64,000 nt of DNA from Paracoccus denitrificans (GTDB lineage Bacteria; Pseudomonadota; Alphaproteobacteria; Rhodobacterales; Rhodobacteraceae), in NCBI RefSeq assembly GCF_900100045.1, contig NZ_FNEA01000018.1:1-64000 (forward strand). Reading direction: 5' to 3'. Positions 1 to 6,475 of this stretch are shown in pieces; within the stretch, counting starts at the first letter, position 1, and each line of letters starts with the position of its first letter. Below the pieces are notes generated by a model. That model was not told the DNA's origin. It saw only the letters and a program-made list of their open reading frames with translations, and did no database searches. Made by a program: the position numbers and the translations under genes.

Positions 1-479
1 AGGTCGTTCGCGTCGGCAAGGCCGTTCAGGCTCGCGCGCGTCGGGTTGCCGGTAGACCAATACCAGATGGGGCCCAACCCTTCCCATGGATCGGTATTGA
101 CCGCCTCGGGATCGGATTCGAAGTCAGGGGCGCGCCTGTCCAGTTTCTGGGCCCATGCTGCGAAGGAGCGGTAGTTCGCCCGGCCGGTGATCTGAATGGG
201 CCCCCTGCCCCGGAAACGCGATCCGTCGCCGGGTTGCGTGTTGCCCAGATCGGCGCGGCCCTCGTATCGCTTCTGCGCTGCGGTGGGGCCCCAGATTTCC
301 CGGTCGTATCGCCATCCCGCGCTTTCGTGCGCAAGCTGGCCGAGATAATGCGCCAGCCGGTGAGGCCGTTCGAGCCCGGCGCCGACGCCGGCCTTCGCCA
401 GCCCTGCAACGGTAGAGCGCATGTTGTCGTTCGTCGCTGTGCCGGCAATGGCCGACAGGTGGTCTGCGGTCAGGATCAT
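1..479 (-). CDS. Phage endolysin, glycoside hydrolase family 19 (partial)
   Basis: Cleaves peptidoglycan glycan strands at the end of infection. The visible N-terminal part (about 159 residues) reads MILTADHLSAIAG and then has family-19 signatures: the catalytic-glutamate region LAHESAGWRYDREIWGP, then RYEGRADLGNTQPGDGSRF and GPIQITGRANY. The gene continues past the left edge, so its C-terminus is missing. The ATG at 479 overlaps the stop of the upstream small gene (ATGA), which suggests translational coupling. No signal peptide is visible, consistent with release through the holin-like protein two genes upstream. Confidence 0.9.
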   Translation of the reverse strand, partial: MILTADHLSAIAGTATNDNMRSTVAGLAKAGVGAGLERPHRLAHYLGQLAHESAGWRYDREIWGPTAAQKRYEGRADLGNTQPGDGSRFRGRGPIQITGRANYRSFAAWAQKLDRRAPDFESDPEAVNTDPWEGLGPIWYWSTGNPTRASLNGLADAND

Positions 480-685
480 GTCGTCCTCGTGGGTTGCAGC
501 GCCTTCCAGCGGCGATGGATGCGGGCGCAGTGGTCGGGCTCGGCGAACAGCAGGTCGGCGCAGAACATGAAAACCGCCCGCCACCGGCTGGGAGGCTGGC
601 GGTAGACCCGGCTGCACAGCGGTTCCGACGCATTGCCGCACAGGGCGCGGTTGATCAGGAGAGAGGCGGCCCACCAGCGGGTCAT
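476..685 (-). CDS. Small phage protein in lysis cassette
   Basis: A 69-residue protein, MTRWWAASLLINRAL onward, rich in Trp, Arg and Cys (four Cys). It sits between the holin-like gene and the endolysin, overlapping both (upstream stop at 682, downstream ATG at 479), so it belongs to the lysis operon. I do not recognise a family. The cassette position allows a spanin or lysis accessory role, but there is no lipobox and no clear transmembrane helix, so function is open. Confidence 0.6.
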   Translation of the reverse strand: MTRWWAASLLINRALCGNASEPLCSRVYRQPPSRWRAVFMFCADLLFAEPDHCARIHRRWKALQPTRTT

Positions 686-969
686 GGCGGCCCCCTGTCG
701 ATCTTGGCCTCGATCTTCCGAACCGCATCGAGGATCAGCAGCAGGCGCTCATCCTGGCGGGCGGACAGCTGCTCCATCTGGCGCAGCCGGGTTTCGTGGC
801 CGGAAATGGCGGTCTGCATTTGCAGGATGCTGCGGTCGAAACTGTCGGCCCGCTCGCTCAGCCGGCCGCCCCAGACGAACAGCGCGGCCGCCATGCCGGC
901 GCCGGTCAACAGGGTGGCGCCGAGCGATATGATGTTGCCGAGGCTCACGCGGTTATCGATCTGGGCCAT
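682..969 (-). CDS. Holin-like membrane protein with coiled coil
   Basis: 95 residues. A hydrophobic stretch at about 12-33 (IISLGATLLTGAGMAAALFVW) forms one transmembrane helix. It is followed by a charged, heptad-like helix (about 37-90) predicted as coiled coil. Size, topology and position directly before the endolysin fit a single-span phage holin or holin-associated protein. It starts 9 nt after the tail fibre stop and overlaps the next gene, so it is co-transcribed from the promoter element at 3336-3352. Function is inferred from context and topology only. Confidence 0.65.
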   Translation of the reverse strand: MAQIDNRVSLGNIISLGATLLTGAGMAAALFVWGGRLSERADSFDRSILQMQTAISGHETRLRQMEQLSARQDERLLLILDAVRKIEAKIDRGPP

Positions 970-978
970 GGCCGCCCC

Positions 979-3288
979 TCACACGACGGTGGTCGAGATG
1001 AGCCGCCAGCTCACCCACGATCCGCTGTTGCAGACCCGGTAGTAGATGAGCCCGCCGTCACCGACCGCGCGGGCGATCCAGATCTGGATCTGGTTGGCAA
1101 CGGCTACCGGCCGGCTGGAAGGCACCGCGGCGGGGTTCAGAACGATGAAGATGCCGCCCGATCCGGTATAGGGCAGCCCGGTGATGGTGGCCGCAACCGC
1201 GCCAGACGCGATACGATAGATCCCGGGTTCGCCCAGGGTGTTGACGTTGCCGTTTTCGCCGATGAACCCCTTGTCGAACAGGGTATTGTCCAGGCCGAGC
1301 GCCGCCAGCAGGCCCAGCTCCGGCAGGGCGTTGCCGATGAAGCTTTCGGGGGCGAACGCGCGGCCGTCCGATCCGCGCACGGTGAGCACGTCCCGCAGGC
1401 CAGATACCAGCCCCGTGGTGCCGAGCTGGAACGCAAGCTCACCTGTCGGGTTGCCGTCCAGCCCGACCTCGCGACGCACGCCCCCGCGCCCGGCGAGATA
1501 GTTGCCCGCAATGTCGTTGTGCGCATCGGTTGCATCCGGCACGGTTGCCGAGGCCGGCACCCACCAATCGATACTGAGCCCGTCGCCCGCCTTGGCATCA
1601 TCCGGCCCGAGCTCCATCAGCACCATGCGCAGGCCGGGCCTGAACCCCTGGTCCGATGTCCAGTTCGGCGCCTCGGGCGTTCCCGCGTTGTGGCTGTTTT
1701 CCCTGATATCGCGCTGGATTTGCAGAACGCCGTCGAAACTTGGCCAGGACGCCTGCGCCGCATAGCGCCCATCGAAGTCGGGAACGCCCGCGCCGAGGTC
1801 CAGCGGGTATTTGTAGGTAATCGGCACATCGCGCCCGGCCAGCCAGCTATGCGTCGCGGCGTTCCACATGCGCACGATCGCGGAATTCGAGCCCCGGCGA
1901 TATTCGATCACGCCATAGGGCCGCGCCGCGGGGGCTCCGGTTTCGGTCATGCGAGGGATATGCATGTTCACGCTGAACATGCGGGTGCCATAGGCGTCGT
2001 AATAGTTCGGCAGATCCTCGGGCCGCGCGATATGGCCGCTGCACACGAAGGCCACGTTGTCGACGCGTTCGAGCGAGGTGACGATCCGGTCGCAGACGCT
2101 CTTGTATTGGACCGCTGCCGAGTCCTCGACGTAATCGGCATAGCCATAGAGTGGCTGGTGCAGATAGACCTCGATGTTGCAGCCGGCATTGCGCTGCAAT
2201 ATCTGGTCGAACCAGTAAAGCGTCGTCGTGTGGATGTTGCCGCCGCCGTCGCCGGCCATGGTGCCCATGAACACGCGCAGCAGGTTGCCCATCCGAACGG
2301 TGAAGAAGCGCCGCCCGATGTAATCCATATAGGTGTGCTGGGACCGGGCGTATTGGTGCTGGGTCAGGCCCGCCCCGTCGCTGTCATGGTTGCCCGGGAT
2401 GAAATAGACGCGCGGCAGCGCCGTGCGCGCCCACAGCGCCGGCAGCAGCCGGTCGTAGCTGTAGACCGCCGAGATGTCGCCGGTATTGTGCTGGGTCGCC
2501 CGCTCGACGATATCGCCGACATGGCAGATGTCATCGACATCCCCATGCCACCGCTGCATGTCGTCGAACACATCCAGCACCGCGTCGATTTCGGCAGGAT
2601 ATTCCAGCCGCGCCTGCCAGTCGCCGGTGAGGATCGACTTGTGAACCGTGCGCGGATGATCCCAGCCCGGCAGGCCCGGAATGGTCGTCGACCCCGCGCG
2701 GCGGATATAGAGCCGGTCGACGACATGGATCGCGGTCCCGTCCGGCAGCAGGTTCAGGATGCCACTCTGCGCCGCTGCAAGGAACGCCTCGCGGGACTGG
2801 AAGCCCAACCCATAGGCCTGCGCCATGGCCGCCGCCGCCTGCGCCTGCGCCGCATAGCCCGGGGCGTCCAGCGCGGCCTGCATCGCCGCCTCGCCCCCGA
2901 GTTCGGACGACACGGGCAGGGTCAGCGACCGTTCCGCGCGCTCCGAAACATCCTGGATCTGCATCACCACCAGATCCAGATCGGATTCCACCTGCCCGGG
3001 GCGCACCCTGCCCTGGTCGTTGTAATCCGACCTCTGGGTGTTCGGCACGGCGCGCAGGAGATAGATCGTGTCGCCGGGCTCGATCCCTGCCGAGATGACG
3101 ACCGTGCCGTCGGCGGTCCCGATTCCGGTATGGCCGATGCCGGTCGTCAGGTCGGTTTCCTGCCCGTCCCGAACCCGGATGACCCGCAGGTGATCCTCGT
3201 CGAGCAGAAGGAACTTGCGCGGAAACGTCCCGCTCGTCCCGGTGACGTTGAACGGGCCTGCCTTGTTCTTCGCGCTCTCTACCGTCAT
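979..3288 (-). CDS. Tail fibre with T7-type N-domain and metallophosphoesterase domain
   Basis: 769 residues. Residues about 21-126 resemble the virion-attachment domain of T7 gp17 tail fibres (FPRKFLLLDEDHLRVIRV, then YLLRAVPNTQRSDYNDQGRV). Residues about 215-440 form a calcineurin-like phosphoesterase domain: D223-x-Q225 in the first metal motif, GDIVE at 258-262, GNHD at 299-302, a His in YLHQP near 377, and SGHI at 417-420. The C-terminus (about 690-769) resembles pyocin-knob repeats ending SWVSWRLIS. It is probably a receptor-binding fibre that also hydrolyses a phosphoester surface ligand. First gene of the lysis block, with the conserved promoter element about 50 nt upstream. The substrate cannot be told from sequence. 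Confidence 0.8.
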   Translation of the reverse strand: MTVESAKNKAGPFNVTGTSGTFPRKFLLLDEDHLRVIRVRDGQETDLTTGIGHTGIGTADGTVVISAGIEPGDTIYLLRAVPNTQRSDYNDQGRVRPGQVESDLDLVVMQIQDVSERAERSLTLPVSSELGGEAAMQAALDAPGYAAQAQAAAAMAQAYGLGFQSREAFLAAAQSGILNLLPDGTAIHVVDRLYIRRAGSTTIPGLPGWDHPRTVHKSILTGDWQARLEYPAEIDAVLDVFDDMQRWHGDVDDICHVGDIVERATQHNTGDISAVYSYDRLLPALWARTALPRVYFIPGNHDSDGAGLTQHQYARSQHTYMDYIGRRFFTVRMGNLLRVFMGTMAGDGGGNIHTTTLYWFDQILQRNAGCNIEVYLHQPLYGYADYVEDSAAVQYKSVCDRIVTSLERVDNVAFVCSGHIARPEDLPNYYDAYGTRMFSVNMHIPRMTETGAPAARPYGVIEYRRGSNSAIVRMWNAATHSWLAGRDVPITYKYPLDLGAGVPDFDGRYAAQASWPSFDGVLQIQRDIRENSHNAGTPEAPNWTSDQGFRPGLRMVLMELGPDDAKAGDGLSIDWWVPASATVPDATDAHNDIAGNYLAGRGGVRREVGLDGNPTGELAFQLGTTGLVSGLRDVLTVRGSDGRAFAPESFIGNALPELGLLAALGLDNTLFDKGFIGENGNVNTLGEPGIYRIASGAVAATITGLPYTGSGGIFIVLNPAAVPSSRPVAVANQIQIWIARAVGDGGLIYYRVCNSGSWVSWRLISTTVV

Positions 3289-3335
3289 CTTCGCCTGCCT
3301 GCATGGGGTCAGGCGAAGGGTAGGAACCAGAAGTC

Positions 3336-3352
3336 GGGCGATATATGTTGGC
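3336..3352 (-). promoter_or_regulatory. Conserved late promoter-like element, copy A
   Basis: On the minus strand this reads GCCAACATATATCGCCC, ending about 48 nt before the tail fibre start at 3288. The same 17-mer with one or two changes occurs at 21189-21205 and 24744-24760, and a weaker copy at 26651-26667, always upstream of a late minus-strand gene block. No standard -35 box is seen at the usual spacing. It may be a late promoter read with a phage factor, or an activator site. Confidence 0.6.
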
Positions 3353-3513
3353 GGGCGTCAGTCGATCAGGGGATTGCGGCCCATCAGAGCCATGATTACA
3401 TTCTGACTGCGCAGAGGTGAGGCCAGCCTTGCGAGGCTGGACATAAGGGGAATTAGACCCCGGTTGGTTCGGGCTCTGCCTCTGCGTGAAGTCTTAGACG
3501 CGCTGCCGAATTC
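3353..3513. other. Structured intergenic segment, no gene seen
   Basis: Lies between the minus-strand terminator near 3514-3538 and promoter element A. It contains a perfect hairpin CCAGCC-TTGCGA-GGCTGG at about 3424-3441 and a GGGG/CCCC hairpin at about 3449-3463. I find no open reading frame with a ribosome binding site and no convincing tRNA cloverleaf. It could hold a small RNA or upstream promoter sequences. Confidence 0.4.
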
Positions 3514-3538
3514 GCAAAAGCCCCGCCGAAGCGGGGCC
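3514..3538 (-). terminator. Intrinsic terminator after the antirepressor block
   Basis: On the minus strand a 7-bp stem GCCCCGC-TTCG-GCGGGGC is followed by TTTTGCG. It lies 25 nt after the stop of the gene ending at 3563 and separates the antirepressor operon from the fibre-lysis operon. Confidence 0.75.
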
Positions 3539-3562
3539 TAGTTGGCAGTGATTTCAGTTGGT

Positions 3563-3919
3563 TCAAGCGATGAGCGCGCGGGCCTCGGCCCAAAGGCCGG
3601 GGCAATCCTCCTCGCGTGGCAGATCGTGGAGGCCGCCAGTTGACCTCGCGAACATCTTCGCGGCGAAGTCCCGCAGATTTTGCGGCGGCATCCGGGCGAT
3701 TTCGTCCTCGATGTCGGTCTGCCGCTGCGAGAGTTCTTCGAACTCATCCTCCGGCATGTCGTGATCGTCGCAGGCCGAAATCACAATCTTGGCGTGGGCC
3801 TCCCACTCCCTGAACAGCCGCATCACCGGCGTATCGGCCGGGTCGATGACGCACAGCGCCGAGGCCGGGGCGGCAGCCAGAGCGGCCGGGGCCGCGGCGA
3901 GAAGGGTGCGGCGGTTCAT
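3563..3919 (-). CDS. Exported phage hypothetical protein, twin-arginine-like signal
   Basis: 118 residues. It begins MNRRTLLAAAPAALAAAPASA, an Arg-Arg pair plus Ala-rich hydrophobic core typical of an export signal, possibly Tat-type, with a probable cleavage after ASA. The mature part is acidic and helical (CDDHDMPEDEFEELSQRQTDIEDEIARMP). I know no function for it. It overlaps the preceding gene by 4 nt (ATGA) and is the last gene before the terminator. Confidence 0.7.
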   Translation of the reverse strand: MNRRTLLAAAPAALAAAPASALCVIDPADTPVMRLFREWEAHAKIVISACDDHDMPEDEFEELSQRQTDIEDEIARMPPQNLRDFAAKMFARSTGGLHDLPREEDCPGLWAEARALIA

Positions 3920-4173
3920 GCCGATCCCTCCAAGCCTTGACTGGCAATGAAAGCCGCAACACGGGCCTGCCCCTCATCGACGTGGCGTTCAAATTCGGAT
4001 TTGACGCCCAGGTCATCAGCAAGCAGTGCGGCGATGCCGCCGATCATGATGAATACTTCCTTCGTGCCCTGAATGAACTGCATCAGGTCGCCCTTCGGCA
4101 TGGCGCGATTACTGGTAAGCGCCAGACCCGCAATCGCGGCGAGATGCTGGGCGGGGGTGACTTCCTTGCTCAT
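3916..4173 (-). CDS. Small phage hypothetical protein
   Basis: 85 residues, MSKEVTPAQHLAAIAGLAL onward, mostly helical, with a moderately hydrophobic stretch near residues 36-50 (VFIMIGGIAALLADD). It overlaps the antirepressor stop and the next start by 4 nt each, so it is translationally coupled within the antirepressor operon. No family recognised. Confidence 0.65.
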   Translation of the reverse strand: MSKEVTPAQHLAAIAGLALTSNRAMPKGDLMQFIQGTKEVFIMIGGIAALLADDLGVKSEFERHVDEGQARVAAFIASQGLEGSA

Positions 4174-4985
4174 TTCCCGCTCCCGATCAGTGCCTTGGCC
4201 CGGTCGAACGCGACAGAGTTGCGGAACGCGGTCAGTCCATAGGCGTCCACGATCATCTTGAGCAGCGAGACCTCGCGCTGCCGCACGATCATGGCTTGCT
4301 GCGCCTCTACCGATTGCCCCTTGCTGTCGATGTATTCGAAGCCGTCCTTTTCCAGCACGTTCTTGAGAATGCCTGATTTCAGGCCGATCTGGGTCGCCAG
4401 CACCTTCTTGTGGTGCATCAGCCCCCTGTCGCGCAGAATCCAGCCGGGACGGTTCACCTTGACGCCGTGCTTGTTGCAGAAATCCGTGATCCGGCAGACG
4501 CCCTCCTCGGACAGATACGCCTCGTAGGCGTCCACCTTCGGCTGCATGGCGCTGATGGCCGCGTCCTTCGCGCGATTTTCGATCTGCAAGGCGCCGTTCT
4601 CGCGGACCTTAGCGAGCAAGCCCTCAAGTGCCTGCTCGTAGGTCTGCGGCAGGGCGAAGCCGCCGCTGGCCTTCTCCTGTTCCAGCTCCTGCCAGCGGTC
4701 CACCAGGCGAGCGGTGAACTCGGGGCAGAGCTGGGCGACGACTACAAAGCTGTCACGCTTGTTTACTTGGTAAATCGTGCCGGGACGCCCGCCCGAGGAC
4801 TTTTCCCCCATTGGGGTAAAAGTGATGATACCGCGCTCGGACAGCCTCTCCATCGACTGTTTCACCTTGTCGTGGCGGCTTTCGACCAGTTCCGCGATCT
4901 CGCGGCTGCTCATGGTCAGCGGCTCGCCCGAGGCGAGGGCGGCGACAGGGACGTTGCCTTTCGGCGTGCTTTGCTCCATATTCAT
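4170..4985 (-). CDS. Phage antirepressor, Rha-like N-domain plus KilAC C-domain
   Basis: 271 residues. The N-terminal third (MSSREIAELVESRHDKVKQS, then GRPGTIYQVNKRDSFVVVAQL) is the Rha/pRha regulatory domain. The C-terminal part (about 150-255, including GVKVNRPGWILRDRGLMHHK) is the KilAC/ANT domain found in phage antirepressors. Such proteins disable repressors to trigger lytic growth. It lies directly downstream of an Arc-like gene (155 bp gap counting its stop), the order of arc-ant in P22 immI. The ATG at 4985 has AAGGA 8 nt upstream; a second ATG at 4979 is possible. Confidence 0.85.
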   Translation of the reverse strand: MNMEQSTPKGNVPVAALASGEPLTMSSREIAELVESRHDKVKQSMERLSERGIITFTPMGEKSSGGRPGTIYQVNKRDSFVVVAQLCPEFTARLVDRWQELEQEKASGGFALPQTYEQALEGLLAKVRENGALQIENRAKDAAISAMQPKVDAYEAYLSEEGVCRITDFCNKHGVKVNRPGWILRDRGLMHHKKVLATQIGLKSGILKNVLEKDGFEYIDSKGQSVEAQQAMIVRQREVSLLKMIVDAYGLTAFRNSVAFDRAKALIGSGK

Positions 4986-5060
4986 AGGCGAATTCCTTCT
5001 CCACAGCGGGGGTTCATCTGGCCGGTGTCAGGGTTGCCGCCCTGCCCGGCCGTTCTCGTT

Positions 5061-5216
5061 TCAAGCCTTGGCATCGTCTGCCTCCATGGCTTGCCGGATC
5101 AGGCTGATGAGAAGATTGTTCATCGACCGATCCTCGATCTTGGCCTTCATCTTCACCCACATCTTCAAGTCGGGCGGCAGACGCAGACCGAAGGGCGGCT
5201 CTTGGGGTCGCTTCAT
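5061..5216 (-). CDS. Arc-family ribbon-helix-helix repressor
   Basis: 51 residues starting MKRPQEPPFGLRLPPDLKMW. It carries the Arc signature: a beta-strand segment FGLRLPPDLK, a helix WVKMKAKIEDRSMNNLL and a second helix ending RQAMEA. It probably binds the palindromes between it and the divergent gene at 5297, and represses its own operon with the antirepressor. The strand segment is closely similar to the divergent protein's YGLRMPPDLK, so the two are paralogous in this region. Confidence 0.85.
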   Translation of the reverse strand: MKRPQEPPFGLRLPPDLKMWVKMKAKIEDRSMNNLLISLIRQAMEADDAKA

Positions 5217-5228
5217 GCTTTCTCCTTT

Positions 5229-5294
5229 CTTCTAATAGCAGCTATCTTCTATTAGAAGGCATTGCCTGTCAAGCGGTCTTTCTACAAATAGAAG
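5229..5294. promoter_or_regulatory. Operator cluster of TAGA/TCTA palindromes between divergent Arc genes
   Basis: The 80-bp gap between the two Arc-like genes contains a 10-bp inverted repeat CTTCTAATAG (5229-5238) and CTATTAGAAG (5249-5258), a nested perfect palindrome CTTCTATTAGAAG (5246-5258), an overlapping ATAGC-A-GCTAT (5235-5245), and TTCTA-CAAA-TAGAA (5280-5293). P22 Arc half-sites contain TAGA, so these fit operators for one or both RHH proteins. The divergent promoters must lie inside or beside them. Confidence 0.7.
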
Positions 5295-5296
5295 CC

Positions 5297-5596
5297 ATGA
5301 CCGATTCTGCGCCCAAACAAGAGCCGCCGTATGGCCTCCGCATGCCGCCCGATCTTAAGGCGCGCGTGAAGGCTGCCGCCGAGGCGAACAATCGCAGCAT
5401 GAACGCCGAAATCGTGGCGACGCTGGAGGAAAAATACCCTCCACCCAGCCTGGCAGAGTTCGAAGAGGCAAGCGCCCTGACCATCAAGGACGGCTTGACG
5501 CGGCGGGCGCGGCTGTTCAACGAATGGGTGACGATCCGCAAGGAGCGCGGCGGGCTGATGGTCTACCACGATGACACTCAACCCGGCGAGCCTTGA
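5297..5596 (+). CDS. Arc/Mnt-like ribbon-helix-helix protein
   Basis: 99 residues, MTDSAPKQEPPYGLRMPPDLKA onward (first 15 or so residues are linker). The RHH fold spans about 11-52: YGLRMPPDLK strand, RVKAAAEANNRSMNAEIVATLEEKY helices. A C-terminal extension (about 53-99) is absent from Arc, as in the longer Mnt protein. Divergent from the 51-residue Arc-like gene and separated from it by palindromic operators. It probably takes part in control of the antirepressor operon. Two small membrane-protein genes follow on the same strand. Confidence 0.82.
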   Translation: MTDSAPKQEPPYGLRMPPDLKARVKAAAEANNRSMNAEIVATLEEKYPPPSLAEFEEASALTIKDGLTRRARLFNEWVTIRKERGGLMVYHDDTQPGEP

Positions 5597-5599
5597 CCC

Positions 5600-5797
5600 A
5601 TGTCCCTAGTCCGCAACGAGCGCCTAAAGCTCGCCGCCAACTTCCTGAACGCCCTAGGTATCGGCCTGATCGGCATCGCCGTCTTGCGCCCCGTAGTGGA
5701 GGCGGGCGACCCCTCCTACACGACCTTGGCGGGCTGGTCCTTCGCGGGACTGGCAATTCACGCCGCCGCGCACTATATTCTAGGCTATCTGAGGTAG
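5600..5797 (+). CDS. Small two-helix membrane protein
   Basis: 65 residues. Two hydrophobic helices are visible, about 13-32 (FLNALGIGLIGIAVLRPVVE) and about 43-63 (LAGWSFAGLAIHAAAHYILG). It starts 3 nt after the Arc/Mnt-like stop, so it is co-transcribed with it. Similar small proteins occur widely in alphaproteobacterial prophages, but I know no function. A lysogenic conversion or superinfection-exclusion role is only a guess. Confidence 0.65.
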   Translation: MSLVRNERLKLAANFLNALGIGLIGIAVLRPVVEAGDPSYTTLAGWSFAGLAIHAAAHYILGYLR

Positions 5798-5806
5798 GAG
5801 CCGGCC

Positions 5807-5923
5807 ATGACGTTGTTCGACATCATCGTTCCAGTTGCCGCCCTCGCCGTCGCGGGCGCGGTGGTCCTCATCGTCCGCGCGACCGACAAGCCCGACAGCG
5901 GCAAGCACCACCCGGCTGAGTAA
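5807..5923 (+). CDS. Single-span small membrane protein
   Basis: 38 residues, starting MTLFDIIVPVAALAVAGAVV, one transmembrane helix and a short charged tail (RATDKPDSGKHHPAE). GTAGGAG lies 6 nt before the ATG. It follows the previous gene by 9 nt and precedes a terminator, so it ends the small plus-strand operon. Confidence 0.6.
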   Translation: MTLFDIIVPVAALAVAGAVVLIVRATDKPDSGKHHPAE

Positions 5924-5981
5924 TCATCCTGTTCGCGGCTCTGCTCATGCCATCCGCATTAAGACCCCTACAGGGGCCACG

Positions 5982-6009
5982 GGGCCGCTTCCGGGCGGCC
6001 CTTTGCTTT
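5982..6009 (+). terminator. Intrinsic terminator of Arc/Mnt-like operon
   Basis: 7-bp stem GGGCCGC-TTCCGG-GCGGCCC followed by TTTGCTTT, 58 nt after the stop of the 38-residue membrane protein. Confidence 0.7.
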
Positions 6010-6079
6010 GAGGGGCTTGCAATCCCTCTGCAAAATTGCGCTGTATGGGATACAGACGTGTCGCAGGATGGAGTTCAGA

Positions 6080-6475
6080 ATGCTTCGCTGGATAGTTCCA
6101 GTCGTTTTCGCCGCCGCCGCGACTCCAGCAACTGCCGAGATTGACGGCAATAAGCTTCTCCGGTTCTGTGAAAAGCCCAAGGACACACCGGACTATGCCT
6201 TTTGCGTGGGCTTCATCACTGGCACGACATTGAGTGCGGACTATACATCAATGACCGCAGCTCTCGCAGCGGGCATAAACCTGGACGACGAAAGGGCGTT
6301 CCGTGGGTATCATGCTATGGTCGTAGGGAACTGCCAAGCTAAGGATATGACCCCTCAGCAGGCAGTAGACGTTACCACCTTGTATCTTAAACAAAATCCG
6401 AACGAGAGGCATTATCCGGCGGCGGGCTTAACTTTGACCGCGCTAGAGAAGGCTTTCCCGTGCCCTAGTCGCTAA
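6080..6475 (+). CDS. Secreted Rap1a/Tai-like protein, probable moron
   Basis: 131 residues. The start at 6080 is chosen because GGAG lies 6 nt upstream; earlier in-frame ATGs lack this. Residues 1-19 (MLRWIVPVVFAAAATPATA) are a signal peptide. The mature part matches the Rap1a/Tai immunity pattern: NKLLRFCE, CVGFITGT, a mid-protein Cys, then a helix with YLKQNPNERHYPA and a final Cys. Rap1a-type proteins protect against peptidoglycan-targeting T6SS effectors. It stands alone on the plus strand among minus-strand virion genes and has its own terminator-bounded upstream region, as expected for a lysogenic-conversion gene. It ends 11 nt inside the convergent gene. Confidence 0.65.
   Translation: MLRWIVPVVFAAAATPATAEIDGNKLLRFCEKPKDTPDYAFCVGFITGTTLSADYTSMTAALAAGINLDDERAFRGYHAMVVGNCQAKDMTPQQAVDVTTLYLKQNPNERHYPAAGLTLTALEKAFPCPSR

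Noticed and set aside
796..3420. Long plus-strand open frame opposite the tail fibre
   Set aside because: Antisense shadow of the high-GC tail fibre gene: Arg/His/Val-rich, no domain pattern and no ribosome binding site.
3430..3500. tRNA-like text near the terminator
   Set aside because: Fragments recall tRNA arms, but no acceptor stem or complete cloverleaf can be folded on either strand.
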